DNA of 64,000 bases, taken from Stictocephala bisonia. Its lineage: Eukaryota > Arthropoda > Insecta > Hemiptera > Membracidae. A program made the translations under genes and the position numbers. The stretch is taken from NCBI GenBank assembly GCA_035578905.1, contig JAQJVL010000611.1:362001-426000 (forward strand), written 5' to 3'. The notes beneath the pieces were generated by a model, which was given only the letters and a program-made list of their open reading frames with translations, did no database searches and was not told where the DNA came from. Positions 11,591-24,180 of this stretch are shown here, piece after piece (positions within the stretch are counted from its first letter, which is position 1; each line of letters starts with the position of its first letter).

Positions 11591-13585
11591 TATTTTTTTT
11601 GGAATAAGTTAGGTAGTTGATTTTCTTTCTTGTTCTATAACATCGATACGTTCTTGTCAAAAATAATTACTCCAATAAATTTTTTCTAAATAAGGTTTTA
11701 ACGAATGTTTTAGTATTAATTCAGATTTTGAACAGTGAGTAAAGCATAAAAAGTAAAAGGAAAAACTAGAGCTGAAGTAAATAAATTCAATATAAAATCA
11801 CTCTAGCGCCAGCATCACTCTCTCTAGCTCGCGCTGCACATAAATTGTGTGAACATCAGCCCTGGGGGCCGGTTAAGGGTAAATATTGGTTCTATGCCCA
11901 GCTTTTGTAACGTCAATCTATTTCAGGCTGAAAATAACGTATAGTTAACCATATAACTTCACACAGCATTAACTTTTTAAAATATTTTATTTAACTGTAC
12001 GCTAATTTATTTGTTATATATCTTCTTCAATCTAAAAATCCTTCCTTTTTAGTTCTAAATTTTGTGTTTAACATCAGCGTTAGTAATCGGGACACGCGTC
12101 AGGGTTCATCAATGTTAATTATCCCAGTTCGTCTCACGGCACTTTACAATAAATCATTTACTGTCATTGCTTGCAGATTGTGAAATAGTTCTATCATTCA
12201 ACCCAAATTGTTTAGAGTTGGGCTCGGTGTTGCGATACCAGCGGACCCGAGAAGTATCCAGCTGGTATGAGTCTGTTTTTGTGGAATAATTTGCATTTTC
12301 TCATGTCAGTATAATATTTTGCTTTCTTATGAAATGTTCTGTTACACTTAGAGTTAAATTTTGTAGTTAAATTATTATACCAAAGTTTTTTGTTTATAAT
12401 TAGTATTCTCAGCAGAAGTGAACACGTTTAAACCCTTTCGATTAACTCACTTATAATTAAAAGATACAGGTTTAAGAGGTTAAGTATAAGAGAGGACCTA
12501 GTGGTCATTTAATTTATTTAATCTGCTCCATGAACTATAATAAAAATGGAACTTTATTGATCATAACATATCTTTCAAGAGTCCAAGACAAATGGACAGG
12601 CGTAAAATTATACTTATTAATAATAGAACTTGGTTAAGAGTTTAACAAATCTACTATTAGTTAGCCGTAATGCAAGAAACAGCATGTATATATTTAAACA
12701 GGAAATAAGTTTCTGAGCAAAATGAGTATATTTACTTAGCTCAAAGGATTTTTAGTCATTGACTTAAATATATTAAAAATTTGACCAATCAAGAGGCACA
12801 GGTAGATTTGATGATTAATCATCAACATTTAATTTATAATCCTGGCCAAAGAGTACCTAACATCCTTGTAACTCGGGCAATCACTTTATATTTATATTAC
12901 CGAGGAAAGTTCTTTAATATAACAATTAAATTTGGGGGGGGGGGCGGAAACAATGGGTTTGTTAGGTCATAAGAGGTTGGTCAAAGTTTACAACAAGTTT
13001 CTGAGCTTTTTGATGAAAGATGTTTGAAAAGTTTAATTATAAAAGTTACCCGTAAATGTTTTCAACAGGACGAAACTTAAAAATATATATTCAGACCATC
13101 TCTAAAGTGTTTTCGGGGTTGGTTCCTTCTAACAATGATTATTCTTCGTCATTGGCTATCAATACAAACTAGTACACGATCGCCAAGTAAGATTGTGTCA
13201 CTCAACACAGGATTATATTGTATATGTTTTAAAGATATAAATATTAATGAATTTTTTCACATTTTGTTAAGTATAAGGGTTCTAAAATTGTAATTTGCTA
13301 AACGTATATTTTGTAATATAAATATTTTATTTTTTGTGTGAAATGATAAATATACATTTTTATCTCATATGTACAAATATACTTTAGATTTTTGAACTAC
13401 AGTAAAGATTTTGAAAAATCGATTGCCTCGACTAGTGATGTTATTTTATTGCTTTCCTGATATACTAGATATAAATATATATATCTTATAAAAATTTGTA
13501 ACATAAAGTGTTCAATCGCTAAAATCAGTATCAGTATCGATTAATATCAACGATCAATTAATTAATTTTTGTTGAACTTTATAAC
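11591..13585. other. Unassigned AT-rich interval
   Basis: No gene or repeat could be supported over 2 kb. A G8 run lies near 12,933. An isolated open stretch near 12,120-12,290 is discussed under rejected observations. Confidence 0.45.
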
Positions 13586-13796
13586 CATTGTAATAATTAA
13601 AAGGTACATTAGTAAATATGACACATTAGTTAGACACGAACTTCTGGACTAAGTTCGGTAATGCGATGAAGGAAGCTTGTCGAACACCTCCAGTTCGCCC
13701 GCTACTTGTTGACTGTGAAGGAGACAAGTGTTGTTAATGGTTGTGTCAGAAAGATAGGGTTTAAAGTAAGTCATCTTTCAAAGGAAACGTTTCGTT
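13586..13796 (+). repeat. 211-bp dispersed module, copy 2
   Basis: Direct copy of 11,186-11,396 but without the 115-bp inverted arms that enclose the first copy. It abuts a 66-bp tandem array. Confidence 0.9.
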
Positions 13797-13798
13797 TT

Positions 13799-13990
13799 CC
13801 TTCATAACGACTGCAAGGACGTCTGTTCACTTCTATAACTGATTCACTCTTACATGAATCCCTTCCTTCATAACTACTGCAAGGACGTCTGTTCACTTCT
13901 ATAACTGATTCACTCTCAGATGAATCCCTTCCTTCATAACGCCTGCAAGGACGTCTGTTATCTTCTCCAACTGATTCATTCTCTCTTAAA
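13799..13990. repeat. 66-bp tandem repeat, 3 copies
   Basis: Units begin CCTTCATAAC at 13,799, 13,865 and 13,931 and contain TGCAAGGACGTCTGTT and AACTGATTCA. The array directly follows the second copy of the 211-bp module. Confidence 0.92.
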
Positions 13991-15938
13991 TTTGTAAATG
14001 TTGTGTTTAAATATCAAAATTACGTTACACTTAGCCACTATTTAAGTACGTGATATTTAAATCAAATTCCGTAAACTGCTGATAGTTACAGAAGCTCACG
14101 TCTTTGTTAAGTGAGGTCTCGATGCATTAGCGATTTAGTCTGGTAATATTTTGTACTGTATATTATGCTATTTAAATGTCGAAATTAAATCATAATGGTT
14201 AGCTTTGTTATTGAATTGTGTCGTTATATTAACAAATTTTGTGTGCAATACTCTTCCCACGTTATCAACGTTCGAATGACATTAAATGTTCACCCTAAAT
14301 GTGTCCTGTAAATTATTGTACAATGAAAGATAATCCATAGCAGATTTTTATTATATATGTATAATTAAACTAATATTTTCCGACTACAAATTAATTTGTA
14401 TGAGTTCGCTATTTAAAAAAATGAATGAGGCGTGAATTTAGCATTGTTAATTACAGTAAATAGTTTTTGTTTCGTGTAACAATTCGTTGAGATAAAATAA
14501 AACACTCACTTCTAGCATTACTGTAATTATGTTAAGATACATATATTAAACATTGCTTTGTTAAAATACAGCTTTAAACATTAAACACAAATATGTAATA
14601 CAAATTTAACTGTCTACGACGATCTTAAATTGTTCAGTCAAAACTTGTAATTCATATTTTTATATTATGTTTTAAACGTTTATATAACTAGTTAAATAAC
14701 TTTTCTTACCGTTAGAAGTGGTAATTGCAATAATTTAATATATTTGCTTTGTATAAATCATACAAATACTTTAACGCAGCAAAACGCATTACTTATCAGA
14801 TATGTAATGATAACTACAAATAAAGGTTTTTATACATTTCTACCGATGAAGTTTCTCCTAAAATCCCATGTATACGTTTTTCGATTGGAAACAATATTGA
14901 TCATATCTTCAGTTGTGGAATAAACAAGTACTTTGTTATAAAAAGTAACCTTTCTCGTAAAGGAGATTCGCGTCTCGTTTATTTTTCTGTAAGACTGCGA
15001 GTACTTTTGCTCACTTCCATTACTTTGTCACTTTCACATATTTCACTTTTTTAAACAACTCTTTTCTTTTCTTAAAGAAACACTTTCTTAAGGTAAATAT
15101 TTCTTTTAGTATATTTACTGCAGTAAATATACTGCAATCATTATTTGTTTAACCAAGCCACTACAAATGCCTTTGAAGAACCTATTGAACAAATTAAGAA
15201 AAATACTGGATCCAATAACAAAGGAAATTGACGAATTTTCAAGGTTCCATATACTTTATTATATTTTTCTTCCCTTCTACAACTCCAATGAGATGTTTTC
15301 CACAGATTTTTTTTATTTTTAAAAGTTAAACATTCCCTTTATTTTTAAAAGTTAAAATATTATGATCTTATTTTTAAAAGTTAACCGAAGATTTTAAGGA
15401 ACCTCCTTTCTTCCTGAACATATGAACTTATTTTAAAAAGTTAACAAAATATAATGACCATCTTTAATATAAAAGTCGATACAACAGTTTGATATGCCTT
15501 TTAACAAATTCTTTAATGCTTTAGTTGCTGCAACCTATCAACCATTGTACTCGTATCAGAATAGCTTATCATTTAGTAATTGTTTTCCATTAATAAAAAA
15601 GCCATTCTTAAATCAAGTTACTTAGAAATTCTCGTAAGTACCTTAAAAGGTTTAACACTCGGTCTCTTTGCCATACTGTACAGGTCTGTCAACAAAAAAT
15701 ACATTTAACAATTAATTGTTCGCTTTATAATTTATTTAAAATTACTCACTTTATGGATTTTAAATTATTAGTACTGATCTATGATGACGTAAAAGTGACA
15801 ATTCTACAAGATCTAAGTTGGTAGCATGATCATGTGAATTACATTTTTAGAAACACGCTTTATTATACATGTTCGTTCACTCTTGTACTAGTCTTAATAA
15901 CATTTTAAATTTCATTAAAATTACAAACATAACATGTT

Positions 15939-15941
<3 letters not shown>
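13991..15941. other. Unassigned AT-rich interval
   Basis: No gene recognised. Contains a 26-bp palindrome (15,108-15,133) and four dispersed TTTTAAAAGTTAA words at about 15,310-15,440. Confidence 0.45.
15108..15133. repeat. Perfect 26-bp palindrome
   Basis: AGTATATTTACTG is followed immediately by its exact complement CAGTAAATATACT, centred on a PstI-type CTGCAG. No wider context was recognised. Confidence 0.85.

Positions 15942-15978
<37 letters not shown>
15942..15978. repeat. (TA)n microsatellite
   Basis: Uninterrupted alternating TA dinucleotides. Confidence 0.98.
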
Positions 15979-15982
<4 letters not shown>

Positions 15983-16093
15983 TAAAATATTGATACATTT
16001 AAAGACATGCATGATTTATCGCAGTTCTAGGTTGATGGAAGTTTGTTTGTTGTCGCATTTAACCAATTACACCACGTACGTCTCCAAGTATAC

Positions 16094-16401
16094 TTGTGTA
16101 CTGTGTATTGTGTACTGTGACTGTGTACTGGGTACTGTGTACTGTGTAATGTGTAATGTGTACTGTGTACTGTGTACTGTGTATTGTGTACTGTGACTGT
16201 GTACTGGGTACTGTGTACTGTGTAATGTATAATGTGTAATGTGTACTGTGTACTGTGTACTGTGTACTGTGTACTATGTACTGTGTACTGTGTACTGTGT
16301 ACTGTGTACTGTGTATTGTGAACTGTGAAATGTGTATTGTGTAATGTGTATTGTAAACTGTGTATTGTGTAATGTGTACTGTGTATTGTGTACTGTGTAT
16401 T
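16094..16401. repeat. (TGTGTAC)n heptamer microsatellite
   Basis: About 310 bp of the 7-mer TGTGTAC with frequent TGTGTAT, TGTGTAA and TGGGTAC variants and occasional 6-mers. The minus-strand open frame of about 125 codons across it is a low-complexity artefact. Confidence 0.95.
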
Positions 16402-16810
16402 CATAGCATTCTACATAAATAATACCAACAAGACGATATGTAGATTAATATTAATACAATGTTACATTATGCATTGTCATTAAACTTACCAAGAACTGTG
16501 TTTAATGTGGTCCACTGCATATTATATAATACTTCAAGTTGGGTAAATAAATTCGGTTATAAGCATTCACATATTGCAAACTACTATACAGAATAGCGTT
16601 AATAACGTTTACGCTAACTCATTGTTCACTACTGCAGAAAAATATTATATTAAACGGTTTTTATTTTTAAAGTTTAAAAGGACTCAACGCTCCAGCGAAA
16701 TTAATTTTTAACTTGCCTTTTTTTAATGCAATGGTTATGCAACCCTTTATCTTGTTTCATTGCAATTTATATCTAAGCCATTTTGAACAACAAAAATACG
16801 TCAGATTACT
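16402..16810. other. Unassigned AT-rich interval
   Basis: Nothing recognised. Its right part may be decayed upstream sequence of the PLE that follows. Confidence 0.4.
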
Positions 16811-17720
16811 TCCCTAGGATTTAGATTCGTTATGTTGATGATATTTTTGCCGTTTTTAACAGTAATAAGAATCTTCAAAATGTTATTCATGACATAAATG
16901 CACTGTATTCAACCATCAGATTTACTTATGATACAATTTTTAGTCATCCACCTACAATGAACCAAGAATCTGGTCATATCGAATCCGATATTTACATAAA
17001 ACTAACATGAAATTTAAAGTTGAAACTTATTCATTTCATCCAGCATCACAAAAGTGAATATATCATTAATAAGTTCATCCTTTATTCAAAACAATTTTGC
17101 CTATTAACAATTTTAATAAATAAGTCTAAAAATCAGAGACGCAGCCGTGTTCAAAGGTGCAATCCAAGTATTATTTCAAAAATTATAAATAACAAATTGA
17201 TAAATAACACCAAACAAGATTAATATGTGAAAAAGAAGAACAATCTATCTGGAAAAACGTTACATATGGGTCTATCAAAAGTAACTAAACAAGTTTGAAA
17301 AACACTATAATATAAATTTATATTTTACATATACGTCAAAAATAAATATGTACTTGGAAATAAAAAATAAAATTAAAAATGGAGTCAAATCAGGAATATA
17401 TTGAATTGAATATGATGATTGTAATAAGAAATGTATTGGTCAAACTAAATTAAAAATTTAAAAAAGATTGAAAGAGCGCAGGGAATTTGGGGTTCTCTCT
17501 TCATTCTTTCTTCATTAAAAAAATTATGAACTGTAAAAATCAGCTTTGAACAAATTAAATTTTCATCATAATTTTACAAAATATAATATTCTTAAAGAAT
17601 TCTGTAATAAAGAACAATTTATTACAATAAATCATCATTGTTATGATGACAAAATGAGACCAAGTCTATTTTCATACTTGGCCATAGAACATATGAAAAT
17701 TTCTTATTCAGGAATATTTT
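16811..17720 (+). pseudogene. Decayed Penelope-like element (RT and GIY-YIG remnants)
   Basis: From about 16,827 one plus-strand frame reads I-R-Y-V-D-D-I-F-A-V-F-N and continues N-L-Q-N-V-I-H-D-I-N-A-L-Y-S. This is the YVDD catalytic box and following segment typical of PLE reverse transcriptases. About 550 bp downstream (17,390-17,460) another stretch reads S-G-I-Y, then D-D-C-N-K-K-C-I-G-Q-T-K, the GIY-YIG endonuclease signature with its CxN-type finger. The two are separated by stops and frame changes, and the Tyr of YIG is replaced. It is a dead copy, diverged from the pair at 40.7-44.4 kb. Confidence 0.72.
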
Positions 17721-19465
17721 AACATTCATCATAACCATTTTAAATTTATATAATATAATTTTAATTGTATCATTTCAGAAGTTTATTTTACCACATGTTT
17801 TCTTTATCTATACTAAATGTAACATTAACTTAGTTTTACCTTTGTTTCTGAAAGGCTTCACAAAATCAAAATTACTCCAATAAACATTGTTTGATTAACG
17901 TTTTAATAAACATCTAAATGATAATATCCATTAAGAAGGGGTTCAAGAAAGATAGTAGTTAATTTTAAAAACCCCTTTTTATACATGCTATTTTAAGCAT
18001 TTATAATCACATTATCTTTCAGTGAAACTTTTATTTATTTATTCATTGAAGATTAATTGAAATATAATTGATTATTATTATGTTCCAGTGACAACAAACT
18101 AGTTAGTAACACATATTGATCTTTTTCATGTTCAGATAATTTACCGATACTATTTTCTAGATAAATGTTTTAGAGAATAATCCTTTATGAATTCATAGAA
18201 GTAAAAGATTTCCGTAATTCGTTAAGAAGTTAAATAATCCGAAAGAAATTAACTGAAATCTCATTTTCGTCAAATTTAATATTAATGTAAATCCAAATGC
18301 ATTCTTGCTGTCGTTGTGCTTTAAGTATGAAAAAAATGTATGCGACTAATAACCTCCAAAAGTATATAGTATTCAATTTTATCTATTTAATGATATGGCA
18401 ATCGGGCGTTTATGGTAACTAATGGCGCCTATTCTAAAATAGCATCGTTTATTATTATAGTACAACTACAATGAATCATCTTAATGAAATCAATAGATCT
18501 TTGTGAGAGTGTGTCCACAATGCACCCACTGTAACAAGTTACGCTCTTTACAGATATGAAAATCTGTATAAAAAAGTACATAACCATGTTCCTGTATTTT
18601 AGAGCACTCTTTTACTTTACTGAGGAAATGAATAAAAAACGAAAAAAGTGTATTCATAATTAGTAAATTCATAATGTATCAGCTCAATCGATGTTCAGAA
18701 CACTCCAGCAAATGAACCAAGTCGAACCACCAACTGGAGAAATGCATTTTGTCACAATAGTTTATGACTACAGTTTACTTTTAAAATATTATGCTGTATA
18801 TAAACATGTAAGTAGGTCAAAATTAGATATGAGAATAACATAAATCAAGAATGCCACTTTTGTTACGGTATTTTTTTATTTATTTATCGTAGTCATTAAA
18901 AATAGCGTACATTTTAACCATGCAAACCATAGGTTTGAAAAATATTTGAGAAAAATCATTTTTATTCTACTTTATAATACTACTAAATAGAAGCATCATT
19001 TGACATATTTAACTAATTAATTAACAATTGAATAAACTATCTATTTATTTCATATTCTTTACTTGCAATGGACAAACATAATTTAATGTAACAAGAACAA
19101 CTATTAGTCTTATAGTTTCTGCTAGAGGAAGTTGTTGAAGTTGGAACTAAGCAAATATTTCTTTTAAGTTTACGAGCTATAGTTCCTCTGGAAATTACAT
19201 TAACTTTTATTTACGTTTATGTAGTTGGTTGTGTTCAAACGTAATTTAATTACCATGAAATAATATGACAGACACTATCATTCCAATTTATATCGCAAAT
19301 ATATGTATTAGTACATAGGATCTCTAAAATTTATTCCACGCAGGAATTTAAATAAATAATTTCCATAAAAAGTTCACGGTATTGAAGTAAATTTTATTTA
19401 TTACATACAATAGTAGGTTCTATACCATTGTGCCATTCTTTACAAAAGTACAACTTTAACATACT
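17721..19465. other. Unassigned AT-rich interval
   Basis: No repeat family, RNA or coding sequence was recognised. Short frames such as 18,490-18,672 (minus) have no recognisable features. Confidence 0.45.
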
Positions 19466-20646
19466 GTACACAACTAAGTACGGATATGTCATTTTGTACA
19501 CATATGACAGCCTTTACATAACTAAGTACTGATGTGACAACCTTTACGTAACCGATTACAGATTTGACAAGCCCTAAATAACTAAATACAGTCATGCATG
19601 TCATACTAAGTACAGACTATAAATAGCTAAGTACATATGTAACGCCACTACATGACTAAGTATATATGTAACAGACTACAAAACTAAGTACGCATGGAAC
19701 AGCCTTTACATGACTAAGTACATACGTGACGCCTCTACATGACTAAGTATATATGTGACAGACTACAAAACTAAGTACACATGGAACAGCCTCTACATGA
19801 CTAAGTATAGATGTGACAGACTCTACAAAACTAAGTACACATGGAACAGCCTCTACATGACTAAGTATAGATGTGACAGACTCTACAAAACTAAGTACAC
19901 ATGGAACAGCCTCTACATGACTAAGTATAGATGTGACAGACTCTACAAAACTAAGTACACATGGAACAGCCTCTACATGACTAAGTATAGATGTGACAGA
20001 CTCTACAAAACTAAGTACACATGGAACAGCCTCTACATGACTAAGTATAGATGTGACAGACTCTACAAAACTAAGTACACATGGAACAGCCTCTACATGA
20101 CTAAGTACATGTGTGACAGACTCTACAAAACTAAGTATATATGTAACGCCTCTACATAACTAAGTATAGATGTGACAGACTCTACAAAACTAAGTACACA
20201 TGGAACAGCCTCTACATGACTAAGTACATGTGTGACAGACTCTACAAAACTAAGTATATATGTAACGCCTCTACATAACTAAGTATAGATGTGACAGACT
20301 CTACAAAACTAAGTACACATGGAACAGCCTCTACATGACTAAGTACATGTGTGACAGACTCTACAAAACTAAGTATATATGTAACGCCTCTACATGACTA
20401 AGTATAGATGTGACAGACTCTACAAAACTAAGTACACATGGAACAGCCTCTACATGACTAAGTAAATGTGTGACAGACTCTACAAAACTAAGTATATATG
20501 TAACGCCTCTACATAACTAAGTACATATGTGACAGAGTCTACAAAACTAAGTACACATGTGACAGCCCCTACAAAACTAACTACATATGTGACAGCCAGT
20601 ACATGACTAAATATGGATGTGATAGCCTCTACATGACTAAGTACAG
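19466..20646. repeat. 60-bp tandem array built of two 30-bp half-units
   Basis: The core unit is CTAAGTACACATGGAACAGC plus 10 bp, followed by CTAAGTATAGATGTGACAGA plus 10 bp. Both halves share CTAAGTA...TGACA/GAACA...CTACA, so the 60-mer is a dimer of diverged 30-mers. About six near-identical dimers run from 19,760 to 20,110; diverged 30-mers form both edges. Sixty is divisible by three, which explains a 134-codon repetitive open frame that is unlikely to be a gene. Confidence 0.95.
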
Positions 20647-21779
20647 AATAAAGGGTTGTCGTGCAGGTTGTACTCGGTCTCATAATAACAATGTGCTATA
20701 GACCTGCATTGAGAGGATGTGACTCTTACTGGTTCAGCTGCCTCCAGATACCTATTTCATGTATATCAATGTAGAATCAGTGTATATCAGTCAATTTCTA
20801 ATTTGTATTTTGACTTGGAAAGACACATGATAATATGACGTAGGTCATATTTTTATTTTGAACTTTTGTTAGGTGGCTGATTTGTTTATTTACAGGACAA
20901 TTTAGATATCAATAAACAATTTAGTAGGGGCTACTGTACATAATACATCTTTCTAAATGACTATAAGTAATTCATTACTTTGCTTCACAGCTTCTAACAA
21001 CTCACTTTAACCCGATTTAATCTAGTCGCAACACTTAACTCGCGTTACAAACCCCCTTGCCTACAGGGGGTAATCACGTCTCTGCCGCCATTATGTGGTT
21101 AAACTTGCTCTTATCTCCACCTCCAGAAGTAACCACATGTATACTACGAGGTTCAGGAGGTGTCTTATAGGAACAATCATCACGTAAATGACGATAAAAT
21201 ATTAAAATACCGTAATGAGTTCTACCATAACTACTTTAGAAATAAAGTTTTGACTTTATATTTGTTATTCCTGACCACACTACTTGTCAACGTTGTCATG
21301 TTATTGCAAGACTGTTTTATTGTGTGTTTATTTGTTTTAAATGTTACAATCAAACATTAGTATTTAATATTTAATAATAAATTAACAAATAACACAAACT
21401 TATCAAATTTACAACCCCATATTTGAAAGAAACTAAATACAGTAAAATAAATATAACTTTTAAATTAAAAATTAAATATAGCGTATTTATTTGTGATAGA
21501 TGTCAATTCAATCGTACAGTTGTTGAGTGAGGTAAACTGCTGCACAGCCATCAATACTGCTCACCTGTCAAACGAGATATCACAGTTCACTAGATTTTAT
21601 TTAAACTGTCACCTGAAGTGAAGTTTTAGCCAATTAGTTCACTAAGAAATCACAAATTACATATTTCAACGACGTTTTCATAAGAGAGCTAATATGTTAT
21701 CAATTACATTCTAAATACTTTTTAAATGTATAATGCCTTTGATATATACTGAACATTTTATTTGAATACGTTTATTTTT
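20647..21779. other. Unassigned interval
   Basis: AT-rich with a less AT-rich stretch around 21,000-21,160. No gene, SINE or repeat was recognised. Confidence 0.45.
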
Positions 21780-22008
21780 TATTTTTATAAATAAAAGGAG
21801 AAACCGATCTCCTTCTTAACCTTACTCTGCCCATTCCTCATAGACTATTGATCTGTGCGAGGAACTTATTCAGACAGAGTAAGGGGGCGAACTAGTACAG
21901 TAGAAGGTGAATATTACTGATAATTTTTTCAGTCTAGGCCGGATTCGAACTAGCGCGATCTCTAACCCAAGCTCAAAGTCGCCTTAGACCGCCCGGCCAC
22001 CGGCTCGC
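21780..22008 (-). mobile_element. tRNA-derived SINE, minus strand
   Basis: Read on the minus strand from 22,008, GCGAGCCGGTGGCCGGGCGG holds an A-box-like TGGCCGGGCGG. The B box AGTTCGAATCC follows about 50 bp later, typical of a SINE derived from a tRNA with a long variable arm. The body contains short self-complementary segments (CTTACTCTG and CAGAGTAAG) and ends in an AT-rich tail near 21,780. No intact tRNA fold is expected. Confidence 0.72.
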
Positions 22009-22784
22009 AACTTCGTACATTTAATTATCTATGAAAAATAATCTACTGTAAGATGCTGTAAAATGTAAAACATTTTTTGTCCTTGTTTGGTCATGTACAA
22101 ATTTACATTTTTCCACTTTTAGTAGGATATGAAGGTAACTAGCATTAGTGATATTTATACTATTGGCTGTGATCAGAATAAATTTTCCAATATTTAAATT
22201 TCAATAAAAGTTATGCACATTTAAACAGCATATTTTTTAGAGTTTGTGAGGAAGACTGCATAATATGTTTTTCAACTCTTTATCCAGGTGTGGAAATAAT
22301 TTGGGAGAGTTTAACATATTGGCACTTTTTAAACCAATATTTCGATTCCTTTCCTAAACCTATTTTGATTCATTAAGATTTAATGATGTTTCTTACATGT
22401 TCCTATCACATTTAAACTTGTATACAAAACAATATTAGACTATAAATTACTATACAAATAAATATTAAACGTCGTTTCCAAACTTATGTAGAACTAATAA
22501 AACAAGATATGTCTTGTTTTATTGAAATATTGTAGGGAATATACTAAGTTGTTTGAGATGCAAATGTTAAATCTCACAACAATGCTAATGTGTTGGAGCA
22601 AAATATGAAATAAACTATACATAATAACTTTGAGAAGTGACAATTTGAAATAAACTATACAATAACTTTGAGTAATGACAGTATGCAATTATTAAATGTA
22701 TAAGCTGGTTTACGACTTAGGGTTACTAGTGTAATGAATTGAATAATAACTATAATTAAGTACCCTTTATTAATTTTTTATAAT
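22009..22784. other. Unassigned AT-rich interval
   Basis: No coding sequence. A duplicated phrase (GAAATAAACTATAC, near 22,607 and 22,645) is the only local repeat seen. Confidence 0.45.
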
Positions 22785-22830
22785 AATTCATGACCGGTTT
22801 CGGCTCTTATGCCATCTTCAGATTATAAAT
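22785..22830 (-). ncRNA. Candidate hammerhead ribozyme of a PLE 3' end
   Basis: On the minus strand the order is CTGAAGA, T, GGC-ATAAGA-GCC, GAAAC, CGGTC. CUGAAGA fits the CUGANGA box, GGC/GCC forms stem II, GAAA is the second conserved box, and ACCGGU gives a palindromic minimal stem III ending in the GUC cleavage triplet. Flanking AT and AT, then AATAAT and ATTATT, can form an interrupted stem I. Minimal hammerheads with palindromic stem III are known from PLEs, and a decayed PLE endonuclease lies about 350 bp upstream on the same strand. The extra U after CUGAAGA departs from the textbook motif. Confidence 0.55.
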
Positions 22831-23138
22831 AATATAACCCATAAGAAATGAACAATTATAAAAATAAAACAGATGAAATTAAACATATGATTAATTTAGT
22901 GTGTGGGTAAGTTGTATATTACTTTTGATTCTTATGTTTTTTTAATTTTTGTTATTTTTTCATATATAGGATTTTTTATGTTAATTTCTGTATTTAATAT
23001 GTTCTGTGGTTCATTATAATCGTTTATGTATATGTGTAAATTTTCTTAGGAATTCATTTTTTCTCCTTTCTTCTCATATTCTAAAATTTTAACGTTTTCA
23101 TTGATATATTTTTAAATGTGATTTGACTAGAGAATATG

Positions 23139-23429
23139 TTAGGCAAAGTTAGATTTAATTGATCTTGAGCTGTTGTTTCTTATGGCTTGTATGTGTTCTT
23201 TGTAACATAAATTAAATATTCTTCCGGTTTGTTCTTTGAAAAAATAATTGCATTCTGAGCATTTTATTTTAAACATTCCAGATTGTTCATATTTGTTTTT
23301 TTTATTTTCTTTGTTGGATAGTTTGTAAGTTATTAAAATTATTAAATTCATAGATTTTAAAAGTACTACGACTATTTCATAAAATTGGATTAATAATGGA
23401 CAGAGCGTGTAGGATTTAAAATTGGTCAA
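23139..23429 (-). pseudogene. Decayed Penelope-like element GIY-YIG endonuclease fragment
   Basis: A 96-codon minus-strand frame contains S-G-M-F-K-I-K-C-S-E-C-N, then F-F-K-E-Q-T-G-R, then Y-K-E-H-I-Q-A-I-R. This is the PLE-type GIY-YIG domain with its CxxC pair, and the arginine and glutamate/histidine of the later motif remain recognisable. The GIY and YIG tyrosines are changed (GMF, FFK), so it is probably inactive. No RT was identified upstream. A hammerhead-like motif lies about 320 bp downstream on the same strand, where a PLE 3' terminal repeat would be. Confidence 0.7.
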
Positions 23430-23904
23430 ACTTGTCAGCGTATATTAGTTCTTGTGTTTTAATATACTAGTAACTAATTTTAATCACACACGTCACCAGT
23501 AAGGTGTAACATTTGTTAAGAATGTTTACTTTAATGCTTCTAACAAAATAAAAAGGAAGATGTATAATGCAAAAATAGCTGCACTGTACATACACAATGT
23601 TAAATTAAAAGTTTTATAGGTTTTTCAAGTTTATAGTGCCATTTTAATAAATTTACAAAAAGTTCCAGTATAATACGTAGTATGTGGTACTAGTCGCTTG
23701 TTGGGGCAAAACTCCCTAAATAAATAAAATTAAAATGTTGCTGTTAAATATTTTATGTATAATATTTAATTATTAATAGTTTTTTAAAACTCATCATCAT
23801 ATATACAGATTAATCAGGTGTTATTGTTGTGTTAAAACTTCACTGTACAGTATATTTTTTGTGTAATAATTATTGTCTGTGTCGTTGTTTTGGTCGTCTG
23901 TATT
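23430..23904. other. Unassigned AT-rich interval
   Basis: Lies between the PLE remnant and the Helitron-like remnant. Nothing recognised. Confidence 0.45.
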
Positions 23905-24120
23905 TTCAATAAACAATTTTATTTCCATCTGGGGATTTTACTCTACTAAATGCAAAGTTGCCCATGTTTAAAGACTGGTTTGTTCAGGTAAACACCAGCT
24001 TGGTTGGTGTTTACCTTGTTTGGCCTTGTGCCTTGTTGATTAGAGTATAAAACATTAACAGCTGGACTCAATAAATCAAAACAAAGGTATAAACCCTCTT
24101 CAAATAAAATTAACATGGGA
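23905..24120 (-). pseudogene. Helitron Pif1-like helicase C-terminal remnant
   Basis: On the minus strand, in shifting frames, the order is I-N-K-A-Q-G-Q-T (about 24,015-24,040), then G-V-Y-L-N-K-P-V-F-K-H-G-Q-L, then F-S-R-V-K-S-P-D-G (about 23,925-23,955). This matches the end of Helitron/Pif1 helicases: the INKSQGQT box, GIYLxxPVFxHGQLYVALSR and the VxS tail. At least two frameshifts and a stop separate the blocks, so it is dead. No Rep domain or Helitron terminus was identified. Confidence 0.65.
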
Positions 24121-24145
24121 ACTTTGAAGGTAATCTCCACCTTTT

Positions 24146-24180
24146 CTTTAGGGCTCCACCCTTAGGGTGGAGCCCTAAAG
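24146..24180. repeat. Perfect 16-bp-arm hairpin
   Basis: CTTTAGGGCTCCACCC, a TTA spacer, then the exact complement. It lies about 110 bp from a larger hairpin and could be part of the same foldback element. Confidence 0.9.

Noticed and set aside
12100..12290. Possible coding exon (about 56 open codons after TTGCTTGCAG-like sequence, with a GTATGAG donor-like site)
   Set aside because: The splice-like sites are isolated, the peptide was not recognised and no neighbouring exon was found; chance in AT-rich DNA is as likely.
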